From positions 1-64,000 of the forward strand of contig JANQRK010000075.1 in the NCBI GenBank assembly GCA_028284585.1: 64,000 bases of DNA, given 5' to 3'. Positions 34,174-43,980 of the stretch are shown piece by piece. The stretch comes from Chromatiales bacterium. GTDB taxonomy: Bacteria > Pseudomonadota > Gammaproteobacteria > Chromatiales > Chromatiaceae. The notes under the pieces are model-generated. The model made no database searches and was not told the DNA's origin. It was given only the letters and a program-made list of their open reading frames with translations. A program made the translations under genes and the position numbers. Position 1 is the first letter of the stretch, and every line of letters begins with the position of its first letter.

Positions 34174-34985
34174 GGTGCCTTCTCGAGCAATGCGTGGACG
34201 AAGCTTACCGGTATCGCATAGCTGATGCCCGAGGGGTCCGCGATCGCCGCCTCCTTGCTGCCCTTGACCAGCACGCTGTTGATGACGCCGACGACTCGGC
34301 CGTTCCGCCGGTCGAGCACCGGGCTACCACTGTTGCCCGGATAGGCGGTGGCATCCAGTTGCAAGACGTCGTAGGGGTCGCGCATCGCCCGAATCATCTT
34401 CGCCGTCAGCACCTTCGACCCGGCCTGCGGCGGCGCCATCGGGCTGATCGCCGAGACGATTCCCCGATGGGTCACCGGATAGAGTCCGAGCGCCATACCG
34501 ATCGGGAAACCGGTGAACACGATTTCGGTGCCGGCGCGCACCGGTCGCGCCTCCGCCAATGCTAGCGCTGGTAAGGGTGCAGTGATGTACAGCAGGGCCA
34601 GGTCGTGTACTGGGTCGCGCGCGACGATCTTTGCGGCATGAAAGCGCGCCTGGCGACCCCGTCCCGAGAACACCGCTAGCTGCTCGCGTCGAGCGGTATC
34701 GAGGTTCGTCGGTAGCAAATGATGATTGGTCACTACTAGATGACCATTGCCCACCACGAAGCCGGTACCGCTGAAGCGTTGGCGCGGGCTGCCGCTAGGT
34801 CGATAGGTACCGACCGCGACCACCGAGGGCTGAATACGGCCAATGAGATCGGGCAATTCCGCCGCTGCAACCGAAAAGGTATTCAGGGCAACACCAAGCA
34901 ACATCAGGCCGAAGCCGAGCAACCCGATGCCCCTGCCTGCAGCAGGCTTCGGGGTATACTTTGCGACCGAGGAGATCTGCTGCAT
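34167..34985 (-). CDS. Trypsin-like serine protease (S1), secreted
   Basis: TNHHLLP, HDLALLYI, GNSGSPVLDRRNG catalytic motifs; the true start may lie downstream because 34985 overlaps the divergent gene's start. Confidence 0.8.
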   Translation of the reverse strand: MQQISSVAKYTPKPAAGRGIGLLGFGLMLLGVALNTFSVAAAELPDLIGRIQPSVVAVGTYRPSGSPRQRFSGTGFVVGNGHLVVTNHHLLPTNLDTARREQLAVFSGRGRQARFHAAKIVARDPVHDLALLYITAPLPALALAEARPVRAGTEIVFTGFPIGMALGLYPVTHRGIVSAISPMAPPQAGSKVLTAKMIRAMRDPYDVLQLDATAYPGNSGSPVLDRRNGRVVGVINSVLVKGSKEAAIADPSGISYAIPVSFVHALLEKAPQ

Positions 34986-36579
34986 GTCGATGGCTTTCTT
35001 GCTACACCAGCTCATTGTGGATTCCGCGCGCCGCACGCCCGATGCGCCGGCATTGTTGTTCAAGCAGGAGACGCTAAGCTACGCGGCGCTGCAACAGAAT
35101 GTCGCCCAGGTTGCATCTGGGCTGAAGGCGCTTGGCATCGCCTGCGATGAACGGGTCGCAGTATACCTGCCGAAACAATTCGAGATGGTCACGGCCCTGT
35201 TCGGTGCGGCAGCCGCCGGTGGGGTCTTCGTACCGGTCAACCCAATACTCAAACCGGCCCAGGTCGGCCACATCTTGCGCGACTGCGCCACACGGGTCTT
35301 GATCACCAGTCCGGATCGGGTCGAGATCTTGCGCGATACCCTAGCCGACTGCAACGAGCTGACGCACATCGTCGTGACCGGCGCCGAGTCGGCGCCGCCC
35401 GCCGGCCTTTCCCAGACCCTGATCCCATGGCAGACGATGTGTGGCCCGGCTGAATTCCCGCCACTACGCCGCATCGATGCCGACATGGCCGCGATCCTAT
35501 ACACCTCGGGGAGCACTGGCCGTCCCAAGGGCGTCGTGCTCTCGCATCGCAATCTGCTGGCTGGCGCACAGAGCGTTGCCAACTATCTCGACAATCGTGC
35601 CGAGGACCGCCTGCTCGCGGTGCTGCCCTTCAGTTTTGACTATGGTTTGAATCAATTGACCACCAGTTTCTTGGTCGGGGCCTCGGTGGTGCTGATGGAT
35701 TATCTATTGCCGCGCGACGTGATCCGGGCGGTCGAACGCCATGGGGTTACCGGCCTGGCAGCCGTGCCGCCGCTTTGGAACCAGCTCGCCGCCTTGCCCT
35801 GGCCCCCGGCCGCGGTCGAGAGCCTGCGCTATCTGACCAACTCGGGCGGGGCGATGCCGGTCAAGACGACCGCGGCACTGCGCGCTGCCCTTCCCGACAC
35901 ACAGGTCTTTTTGATGTATGGATTGACCGAGGCGTTTCGCTCTACCTACCTGCCCCCGGATCAAGTGGCGCAGAGACCGGAATCCATGGGCATGGCAATA
36001 CCCAACGCCGATGTCATGGTGGTTCGACCGGACGGCACCGAATGCGATCCCGAAGAACCGGGCGAACTGGTCCACCGTGGCGCCTTGGTGGCACTGGGTT
36101 ACTGGGGTGACCCGGACAAGACCGCGCAGCGCTTCAAGCCGGCACCCGGACAGCCCGCCGGTCTGCCCAACCCAGAGATCGCCGTCTGGTCAGGCGATCA
36201 AGTGCGGCGCGACCAAGACGGCTTCCTGTATTTCATCGGGCGCAATGACGAGATGATCAAGACCTCCGGCTACCGGGTCAGCCCGGGTGAGATCGAAGAG
36301 GTCGTATACCAACTACCGGCGGTGAAGCAGGCAGTCGCCCTGGGTGCGCCGCATCCCCAGCTCGGTTACGGGATCGTGCTCTTGGTACAAGCCGATGGCG
36401 ACGGACTGGATATCGAGGCCGTTACCGCCCATTGCCGGACCCATCTGCCGCTGTACATGGTGCCTGGGCACCTGGAGCACCTATCCGAATTGCCGCGCAA
36501 TCCCAATGGCAAGATTGATCGCAAGACGCTTGCGACGCGCTTCGCCGAAGTCTTTACCGGAGCCGAGCAGCCCGCATGA
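34984..36579 (+). CDS. AMP-forming acyl-CoA ligase, exosortase A-system type
   Basis: AMP-binding YTSGSTGRPKGVVLSHRN, MYGLTEAFRST; gene order matches exosortase-A loci. Confidence 0.85.
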   Translation: MSMAFLLHQLIVDSARRTPDAPALLFKQETLSYAALQQNVAQVASGLKALGIACDERVAVYLPKQFEMVTALFGAAAAGGVFVPVNPILKPAQVGHILRDCATRVLITSPDRVEILRDTLADCNELTHIVVTGAESAPPAGLSQTLIPWQTMCGPAEFPPLRRIDADMAAILYTSGSTGRPKGVVLSHRNLLAGAQSVANYLDNRAEDRLLAVLPFSFDYGLNQLTTSFLVGASVVLMDYLLPRDVIRAVERHGVTGLAAVPPLWNQLAALPWPPAAVESLRYLTNSGGAMPVKTTAALRAALPDTQVFLMYGLTEAFRSTYLPPDQVAQRPESMGMAIPNADVMVVRPDGTECDPEEPGELVHRGALVALGYWGDPDKTAQRFKPAPGQPAGLPNPEIAVWSGDQVRRDQDGFLYFIGRNDEMIKTSGYRVSPGEIEEVVYQLPAVKQAVALGAPHPQLGYGIVLLVQADGDGLDIEAVTAHCRTHLPLYMVPGHLEHLSELPRNPNGKIDRKTLATRFAEVFTGAEQPA

Positions 36580-37808
36580 GCAATCGACCCCAGCATGCCC
36601 CTCTGACCCAGTTTCCCGTTGTCGACGATGCCTTGCAGATCGGTGGAATGCCGGTCACCCAGCTAGCCGCTCAAGTGGGGCAGACGCCTTTCTATGCCTA
36701 CGAACGCGCAGCCATGACCCGCCGCGTCGCCGAGCTGCGTGCACTCTTGCCGGACGGCGTATCCATCCACTACGCGATGAAGGCCAACCCAATGCCGGCC
36801 GTGGTCGACCATATGGCCGGTCTGGTCGACGGACTGGATGTCGCCTCCCTGGGCGAACTACAGACTGCCCTGGGCAGTGGCATGGCCGCCGCCGAGATCA
36901 GCTTCGCCGGGCCTGGCAAGGCCGACAAAGAACTGCGCGGCGCGGTGGGCGCGGGTATCACCTTGAACATCGAGTCGGCCGGCGAACTCGAACGCCTGGT
37001 CCGCATCGGTGAAACCCTGGGTATCGCACCGCGCGTGGCAGTACGCGTGAATCCGGATTTCGAACTCAAGTCGTCTGGCATGAAGATGAGTGGCGGACCC
37101 AAGCCGTTTGGCATCGATGCCGAACAGGTGCCCCAAGTACTGGAGCGGATTGCCACCTCGGGTGTCCACTTTCGGGGCCTGCACATCTTCAGCGGCTCAC
37201 AAAACTTAAAGCCCGACAGTCTGATCGAAGCCCAGGATGCGACCTTCGAGCTGGCCTACCGATTGGCCGAGGTTGCGCCCTCAGCCCTCGAGACGCTGAA
37301 CATCGGCGGTGGTTTCGGCATACCCTATTTCCCGGGGGAGCAACGCCTGGACCTGGCGCCGGTCAGCGACAATCTCGGCGCGCGCCTGGCAGAGTGCCGG
37401 CAACGCCTGGGCGAGGTCGAGGTGGTCATCGAACTGGGCCGCTACCTGGTCGCCGAGGCCGGCGTCTATGTGTGCGAAGTCATCGATAAGAAGCAATCAC
37501 GCGGCACGACCTATCTCGTAACCAACGGCGGGCTGCATCACCACTTGGCGGCGTCCGGTAACTTCGGCCAGGTGATCCGTAAGAATTATCCTGTGATCAC
37601 TGCCCATCGGGTAGCCTTTGGCCCGCGCGAGCTGGTTAGTGTGGTCGGCCCCTTGTGCACACCGCTCGACATCCTGGGCGAGAAGATGGAGCTGGGACAG
37701 GCCGAGGTGGGTGAACTGATCGTGGTGTTGCAGTCCGGCGCTTATGGCTACAGCGCCAGCCCACACTTTTTCCTGGGACACCCGGCGCCGCTACAGGTCT
37801 TGGTCTGA
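36576..37808 (+). CDS. Pyridoxal-dependent decarboxylase, exosortase A-system type
   Basis: YAMKANPMPAVV, RVNPDFELK, GLHIFSGSQ, NIGGGFGIPYF; LysA-fold decarboxylase; 4-bp overlap with the ligase gene. Confidence 0.88.
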   Translation: MSNRPQHAPLTQFPVVDDALQIGGMPVTQLAAQVGQTPFYAYERAAMTRRVAELRALLPDGVSIHYAMKANPMPAVVDHMAGLVDGLDVASLGELQTALGSGMAAAEISFAGPGKADKELRGAVGAGITLNIESAGELERLVRIGETLGIAPRVAVRVNPDFELKSSGMKMSGGPKPFGIDAEQVPQVLERIATSGVHFRGLHIFSGSQNLKPDSLIEAQDATFELAYRLAEVAPSALETLNIGGGFGIPYFPGEQRLDLAPVSDNLGARLAECRQRLGEVEVVIELGRYLVAEAGVYVCEVIDKKQSRGTTYLVTNGGLHHHLAASGNFGQVIRKNYPVITAHRVAFGPRELVSVVGPLCTPLDILGEKMELGQAEVGELIVVLQSGAYGYSASPHFFLGHPAPLQVLV

Positions 37809-38672
37809 GCGATCAGTCAAACCGAACTGGCGCACCAACCAGTCCCGCGAGCAAGTCGCGACCCGGTCGCGCCAAACGGCCCGCGAGAAGGTGTGGTCGG
37901 CCTCGTTGAGACGCTCTACTGTCACTTGCTCCGAGGCCATCCAGCCTTGCCACTCGGCAGATTCGGTAACCCGCATTTCGTACTCCTTGGCCGTCAGGTC
38001 TTGCCCACTGAGGATCAGCAGCGTTGGGTTGTCATAGGCAAGTTGGGCCTCACACAGCCGCACCGGTAGCGGTCGGTCGTCGCGCCCTGCGGTGGCACTC
38101 GAACCCGAGGCGCGACTCTGCGCCAGCTTGCGCAGAAAATCACGCATGGCCCCGGCGATATCGAACTGACCTGTAACGACCTTGCGCCAGAAGGCCGGGT
38201 TCAATACACGCTGCCGGTAGTAGTGCTTGATGTAGGCCTGGGCTTCCCCCTCCTCGGTGCGCACCCAGGGGTTGAGCGCAATTTGGCCGACCACCCGCGG
38301 ATCACCAACCGCGTAGAAGGCGTTCGCTGTTGCCGCATCGCACAGGCCCCACAATACCGCCCGACGCACCCCACCCGAGTGCTCCAAAAAGGTCTGCAAA
38401 GCCGCTCGTATGTCGTCCGAGATTTCTGTGAAGGTGCGCCGCTCACCGCTGCTGTCGCCCATACCTCGGTAGTCAAAGCGAAACACCGGGATGCCGGCCG
38501 CGGCCAACGCACGGGCGAGCAACACGAACTGGCGGTGGCTGCCTATCCGGTACTGCGGCCCACCCACCACCAACAGCACCCCGACATCACCACTCGGATG
38601 CGCAGGGCTGTGCAGGATTCCAAGCAGACGCTGCGCGGCACAATCAAAGCTCAGCGGCTGTTCAGTCGACAC
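37791..38672 (-). CDS. Alpha/beta hydrolase, exosortase A-system hydrolase 1 type
   Basis: VVGGPQYRIGSHRQFVLLARALAAAGIPVFRFDYRGMGDSSG; probable GTG start at 38672, just after the MITE end. Confidence 0.82.
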   Translation of the reverse strand: MSTEQPLSFDCAAQRLLGILHSPAHPSGDVGVLLVVGGPQYRIGSHRQFVLLARALAAAGIPVFRFDYRGMGDSSGERRTFTEISDDIRAALQTFLEHSGGVRRAVLWGLCDAATANAFYAVGDPRVVGQIALNPWVRTEEGEAQAYIKHYYRQRVLNPAFWRKVVTGQFDIAGAMRDFLRKLAQSRASGSSATAGRDDRPLPVRLCEAQLAYDNPTLLILSGQDLTAKEYEMRVTESAEWQGWMASEQVTVERLNEADHTFSRAVWRDRVATCSRDWLVRQFGLTDRSDQDL

Positions 38673-38673
38673 G

Positions 38674-38944
38674 CTAGGGCCTGTTCACACTACGCGAGGT
38701 GCAGCGACGGGGGCCGTTTTTTCGGCCAACAAGGCGCTGCGAGTGTGATGTACTCACTGTACATGAGCGAGCAGCAACACAGTTGGACGGAAAAACGGCC
38801 CCGTCCCTTCGGGTTGCGCCCCAAAACGCGCCACGCGGCGTTGCTCGTCGTTCATTTAGACTCACTAAACCTCTCTCCTCTCGCCTTGCCTGGCACGTTG
38901 TGGGGCAGCAACGCTGCGCCTCGCGTAGTGTGAACAGGCCCTAG
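38674..38944 (-). mobile_element. Palindromic MITE-like element, family C, copy 2 (271 bp)
   Basis: CTAGGGCCTGTTCACACTACGCGAGG...CTCGCGTAGTGTGAACAGGCCCTAG; reverse-complement homologue of 26103-26373, same length. Confidence 0.92.
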
Positions 38945-39745
38945 TCAGTTCCCGAGTCGATCCAGGACCTTGGCCACCATGGGCGCGCAATCGGCGATCT
39001 CCTGGGTGGCCCAGAAGGCATCACAGGCGACGACCTCGGCGTCGACTCTGATGCCGCGTGCAACCCAGGCGTCTACCAGGCGACGGCTGACCGGCATCAA
39101 GGGTCTATCGGTCTGGGGTGCGGCCTCTAACCAGTGGATGTGGTCGATATCTGGCAGTGTCATCTGCCCCATCGACAGAGATTCGATACCGGCAGCTAGG
39201 GTGCCGGAGAGGCAGTAACCGGCAATTTCTAGGTCTTCCCCGTCGGCAAGGCGCTGCCTTAGCGAGGCTGCAGTCTCTTTCTCAGCACTGCCCGTCAGAC
39301 TGGCGGCGAGGCGCAAACGCAGCATCTGGGTGAGCTGCTGGCGACCCTCGCTGACCGGCTGGAGCAGGGTCAGTGAGCGAACCGGATGGCGCTGCACTAG
39401 GTCGGCGGCCAACAAGGTACCGAAGCGCAGGCCGACTACATCCAAGGGCAAGGCGGCATCCATCTGCGCAATCGCATGATCGAGGTCTGAGCGCCAAGTC
39501 GCGAGCGTCGCCTCGCCGAAATCACCAGCGCTATCGCCGGTACCGAACAGGTCGGGCAGGATCACCTGTTGGCCAGTATCGGCCAGACCCCGCAGGATTG
39601 CCGACAACAGATGCCGCGACTTGTTCATCTCCTCAGCAAAAGGCGGCACCAACAGAACACGCCCTGTGGTCACAGCGGCATGTCGCAACGCACCAACACA
39701 GAACAAGGGGCCGGCCGATCCCTCGGCAAAAAAAGCGACCGACAT
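38945..39745 (-). CDS. Alpha/beta hydrolase, exosortase A-system hydrolase 2 type
   Basis: VLLVPPFAEEMNKSRHLLSAILRGLADTGQQVILPDLFGTGDSAGDF. Confidence 0.85.
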   Translation of the reverse strand: MSVAFFAEGSAGPLFCVGALRHAAVTTGRVLLVPPFAEEMNKSRHLLSAILRGLADTGQQVILPDLFGTGDSAGDFGEATLATWRSDLDHAIAQMDAALPLDVVGLRFGTLLAADLVQRHPVRSLTLLQPVSEGRQQLTQMLRLRLAASLTGSAEKETAASLRQRLADGEDLEIAGYCLSGTLAAGIESLSMGQMTLPDIDHIHWLEAAPQTDRPLMPVSRRLVDAWVARGIRVDAEVVACDAFWATQEIADCAPMVAKVLDRLGN

Positions 39746-39759
39746 AGACGACCCCGGGT

Positions 39760-40005
39760 TTAGCGTTTGCTTTGCACGAACTCGGTTAGACTGCCGAGCG
39801 TCTCGAAGGTCTCTCCTGAGATATCATCATCTTCCACGAAGATACCCAGTTGGTCCTCTAGCGCGGTAATAACGCTAACCACGGCCATGGAATCGAATTC
39901 AGGGATGTTGCCGAGCAGTGCGCTGTCTGGTTGTAGCGCATGGGTGCGGTCTCCAAGCTGCAAGACGTCGCCGACGATCTGCCGCACTTCTTCGAAGGTT
40001 GCCAT
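39760..40005 (-). CDS. Acyl carrier protein
   Basis: 81 aa; PEFDSMAVVSVITALEDQLGI phosphopantetheine-attachment motif. Confidence 0.88.
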   Translation of the reverse strand: MATFEEVRQIVGDVLQLGDRTHALQPDSALLGNIPEFDSMAVVSVITALEDQLGIFVEDDDISGETFETLGSLTEFVQSKR

Positions 40006-40098
40006 CAGAAAACAGGTCCCAGGTTGGTCGAGGCGAAATGAAGCAGGCAGTATACCAAAGCAGCACTTCGCGTTGCGGTTGGGGAGCGTGGGCCTGTC

Positions 40099-42000
40099 AT
40101 GCATAATCCCGTGCCACAGCGTGCGGCGCTGCAACGCAGTACCCGAGGCCGAGGTGGCAAAAGTTTGAAGATTCCAGGAATAGTGGGCCGGATCTGGGGC
40201 GATCCGGGCAGACCCAGTCAAGTCGAGGACATTGCTTCCTTCGCCGCAGCATCGTCAGCCTTCGATACCGGCGAGCAGCTCGATGCACCAGGCCTGAGTG
40301 CCGCCGCGCTGCGTGGCTGGTCACTGCAAGATAGCGGTATCTGCTGTGCTATCTCCGGCCGCGTTGACTGGCTCGACTACGAACTTGCCGACCTGCAGAT
40401 CAAGCAGGGCACCGCCTGCGCCTTGCTGCAGGGGTACCGCCGCCATGGGCTCGATCTGTTGTCGCGCATCGGCGGTCGATTCGCACTCATGGTTTGGGAT
40501 CATGGCCAACGCAGGGGGTTGATTGCCAATGATCGCTTCGGCCAGCTACCGGTGTTCTGGGCACATGACAACGCTGGTGATCTCCTGTTTGGCCCAACCG
40601 CCATCGCCGTTAGCCGCCTACGCGGGACACAGGTCCGGTTGTCCGAGCAGGGGCTTTTCAACTATCTCCACTACCATATGGTGCCGGGACCAGGGACGGT
40701 GTTCGAGGGCATCTCCAAGCTGCGCGCGGCCCATGTACTAGTGGGTGAGCAAGGGCGCTGGCATGTCGAGCGCTACTGGCAGCCCGATTTCCGCGAAGCC
40801 GCGGATGGTCCCTTCTCCGACGCCTCCGAAGAAATGCTCGGTTTGCTCAGGACCTCGGTGGCGAGGCTGGCCGACGGCGCCGACACCGGCGCGTTCCTGA
40901 GTGGTGGCCTGGACAGCTCGACCGTGTCTGGCCTGCTGGCTCAGCATACTGCACGGCCCAAGACTTACTCGATCGGCTTTCATGCCAAAGGCTATGACGA
41001 GATCGGGTTTGCACAAATCGCCAGCCAACACTTCGATACCGAGTTCTGCACCTACTATGTGACGCCGGAAGATGTCCTGGCTGAATTGCCGCGCATTGCC
41101 GCTGCCTATGACGAGCCTTTCGGTAACTCTTCGGCACTGCCGGCCTATTTCTGCGCCCGGTTCGCGGCCAGTGACGGCCGCCAGCGGCTGCTCGCAGGGG
41201 ATGGCGGAGACGAATTGTTCGCGGGCAATGAACGCTATGCGAAACAGACAGTGTTCGAGCGCTATGCACAGCTACCGGCCTGGTCTCGGCAGTGGCTACT
41301 AGAACCTGTGCTGTTCGGCTTGCCGCCGAGTATGCCGTCGATCTTCGGTAAGGCGCGGCGCTACATCGAGCAGGCCAAGGTGCCACTGCCCGACCGCTTG
41401 CAGACCTATAACTTCATTAATCAATTCGGCGGTCAGCAGATTGTTACCGAGGAATTCTGGCATAGCATCGACGCCCAACAGCCCAGCATGCTGGATCGCG
41501 AACTCTATGGCGAGCCCGAGAACGCTTCACGGCTCAATCGCATGCTCTATCTCGACTGGCAACACACCCTGACAGACAACGATCTACGCAAGGTGAATCG
41601 CATGTGCGAACTGGCCGGGATCGAAGTCGAGTACCCGATGCTAGACGATCGCCTGGTGGAGTTCTCGACGCGCGTATCCAGTCAACGCAAGATGGCGCGC
41701 AATCGCTTGCGTGACTTTTACAAGCGTGCAGTCGACGGCTTTCTACCACGCAGCATCATCGACAAACCGAAGCACGGCTTCGGTCTGCCGTTCGGCGTGT
41801 GGATGGCAGAACATGCCGGTCTACAGGAACTCGCACTGGACAATCTCTCACGGATGAAACGCCGTCCCTATATCCGTAGCGAGTTCATCGACGAAATCAT
41901 TCGCCGGCATCGCGATCAGCACGCCGGCTATTATGGCGAATTCATTTGGGTCTTGATAATGCTCGAGCTGTGGCTGACTGCACAGGGTCACCAACCCTAA
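40099..42000 (+). CDS. Asparagine synthase-like amidotransferase, exosortase A-system type
   Basis: GATase-II-like N-terminus; SGGLDSSTVSGLL, LLAGDGGDELFAGNERY. Confidence 0.88.
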   Translation: MHNPVPQRAALQRSTRGRGGKSLKIPGIVGRIWGDPGRPSQVEDIASFAAASSAFDTGEQLDAPGLSAAALRGWSLQDSGICCAISGRVDWLDYELADLQIKQGTACALLQGYRRHGLDLLSRIGGRFALMVWDHGQRRGLIANDRFGQLPVFWAHDNAGDLLFGPTAIAVSRLRGTQVRLSEQGLFNYLHYHMVPGPGTVFEGISKLRAAHVLVGEQGRWHVERYWQPDFREAADGPFSDASEEMLGLLRTSVARLADGADTGAFLSGGLDSSTVSGLLAQHTARPKTYSIGFHAKGYDEIGFAQIASQHFDTEFCTYYVTPEDVLAELPRIAAAYDEPFGNSSALPAYFCARFAASDGRQRLLAGDGGDELFAGNERYAKQTVFERYAQLPAWSRQWLLEPVLFGLPPSMPSIFGKARRYIEQAKVPLPDRLQTYNFINQFGGQQIVTEEFWHSIDAQQPSMLDRELYGEPENASRLNRMLYLDWQHTLTDNDLRKVNRMCELAGIEVEYPMLDDRLVEFSTRVSSQRKMARNRLRDFYKRAVDGFLPRSIIDKPKHGFGLPFGVWMAEHAGLQELALDNLSRMKRRPYIRSEFIDEIIRRHRDQHAGYYGEFIWVLIMLELWLTAQGHQP

Positions 42001-42043
42001 TTCAGAACACTAGCCGCACTGCTATCTCGGTGATGTTGCGGAT

Positions 42044-42988
42044 TCAGACCCCAAGAAGCCCATAGTGACAACGCGCCAGATCGATCGAGAAACGCGAGAG
42101 ATTGCGGTGCCAGGGGGTGAAGCGAGGAATCCTAAACCGATCGGTGTTCGCATCCAGTGTGCCCCAATCGGTCGCCACGGCGGCTTGAAAACCGGCCTGG
42201 CGCACCAATTCGGCATGCTCCAAGCGGAAATCCACGACTTGCTTGCCATTGGGGTATGCGAACAGGGTTAGCTCCTGTTGCAACAGATCTTCGAGGTCGC
42301 GCTTGCCGTTCTCGATTTCACTGCGTGCTTGAGCAGCGTCGAGCTTGGCCAAGATCGGATGGCTGCGGGTGTGACCGCCGATGGTCACGCCTGGCGTGTT
42401 CGCTAGTGCGCGCAACTGGTTTGAGCTCATCATCAAATCGCTGGGTAGTTCAGCGACTTTAGCCGCCAGTTGGTCGACGCAGGCCTGGCGATCGGCCAGC
42501 GGCAAGTGTTTCCAGGCAATAATAGTGCTTGCCGCCGCCGTGCGCCTGGACTCCCAATCCGACAGTTCAAAGGCAACCGGCGTTGGCCCGTCGATCGAGT
42601 ATCGGCCTTCGGGAAGGCGCCGAATTGTCTCGATGATGGTGTCATTCCACATGCGCCCACCGTCGAGAAAACCACTGGCTACAAAAAAAGTTGCAGGCGC
42701 GTTGAACTCGGCGAGGATCGGCAGCGCCACGGTCTGATTGTCAGCGTAGCCGTCATCGAAAGTGATGCTCACCGAGCGGCCGGAGAGCCGGCCTTCGACG
42801 GCACGCTGTACGGCAGTCGACAAGCTGAGTAGCTCGAAGTCGTTCGCCAACATCTGGACCAAGCCACGGAACCAGTTGGTCGTCGGCTCGCTCGGGCTCA
42901 TCGGATCCGGTTGATTCCGGACCCGATGAAAGATAAGGGTCTGGTGGCGCGGTCGACGCATCGCCAAGGCGGCCAATCGTCGAATCAT
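42044..42988 (-). CDS. Polysaccharide deacetylase
   Basis: LIFHRV, SVSITFDDGYADNQTVALPIL, ATFFVASGFLDGG, IGGHTRSHPIL (NodB motifs). Confidence 0.92.
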   Translation of the reverse strand: MIRRLAALAMRRPRHQTLIFHRVRNQPDPMSPSEPTTNWFRGLVQMLANDFELLSLSTAVQRAVEGRLSGRSVSITFDDGYADNQTVALPILAEFNAPATFFVASGFLDGGRMWNDTIIETIRRLPEGRYSIDGPTPVAFELSDWESRRTAAASTIIAWKHLPLADRQACVDQLAAKVAELPSDLMMSSNQLRALANTPGVTIGGHTRSHPILAKLDAAQARSEIENGKRDLEDLLQQELTLFAYPNGKQVVDFRLEHAELVRQAGFQAAVATDWGTLDANTDRFRIPRFTPWHRNLSRFSIDLARCHYGLLGV

Positions 42989-43186
42989 GCCCGGGCCCTA
43001 AGCGTCGGCATCGCGTACCTCGCGAAGCACCAGCTACTGGTTGAAGCGAATGCCAGTTGATTCCAGTGAGTGCGCAGGTGCCACTGGATGAGCGGGAGGA
43101 GCGCCCCAATGGAAACCAAGAACAAGGCTACATCGCACATGCTGAGGTCCTACTATCAACGGCGTAATCAAGATTGGCTTACCCGG

Positions 43187-43900
43187 CTATTCGCCAAACT
43201 CTTTGGTGATTTGGTCGAGGCTGGTGTGGCGTACATCCTTGCCCTCAACGAAATAGATGACGTACTCGGAGATATTGCAGCATCTATCCCCTATGCGCTC
43301 GAGTGAGCGGGCCGCCCAGGTGAGATCGAGTACACCTGGGATCGAGCGTGGATCTTCCATCATGAAGGTCATGCTCTGACGCATGACACTTTCGTACTCT
43401 CGATCAATCTCCACGTCTTCGTGTGCGACCCGGATCGCCGCGTCGACATCCATGCGCGCGAATGCGTCCAGCGCCGCGTGCAACATCTGCTGCACCAGGG
43501 TGCCCAGGTGCGCAATCCGGCCGAACAAGTTGCGTCCATAGTCGACTCCGGCCGCGCGGATCGCCATTCTGGCGACACGTTTGGCTTCATCTCCAATCCG
43601 TTCGAGATCCGCCGTGGTCTTGATGACGGCCAAGACCAAACGGAGGTCACTCGCGGTAGGTTGGCGCAAGGCCAGAATCTTGGTGCAACGCTCGTCGATG
43701 TCCACATCATAGGCATTTACCTTGTAGTCGTTCGATACGACGGCCTCCGCGCCCGCCGATTCGCCCCGGTTGAGGGCATCGATCGCCGTTTCCAGCTGTT
43801 GCTCGACCAGACCGCCCATTTCCAGCACACAGGTCCGGATCTCTTCGAGCTCAGTATTGAACTGCTGTGAGTAATGATGTTTGAGTTCGGAGGTATCCAT
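43187..43900 (-). CDS. phoU: Phosphate transport system regulator
   Basis: RPTASDLRLVLAVIKTTADLERIGDEAKRVAR and RSLERIGDRCCNISEYVIYFVEG repeats. Confidence 0.95.
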   Translation of the reverse strand: MDTSELKHHYSQQFNTELEEIRTCVLEMGGLVEQQLETAIDALNRGESAGAEAVVSNDYKVNAYDVDIDERCTKILALRQPTASDLRLVLAVIKTTADLERIGDEAKRVARMAIRAAGVDYGRNLFGRIAHLGTLVQQMLHAALDAFARMDVDAAIRVAHEDVEIDREYESVMRQSMTFMMEDPRSIPGVLDLTWAARSLERIGDRCCNISEYVIYFVEGKDVRHTSLDQITKEFGE

Positions 43901-43980
43901 AGCGCCCTCGAGTGGACAATGCAGAGAGTTGTCGGCAGAAAGTTCCCATCTCCAATGGCTTCTGCTCGCTACTAATTCTA

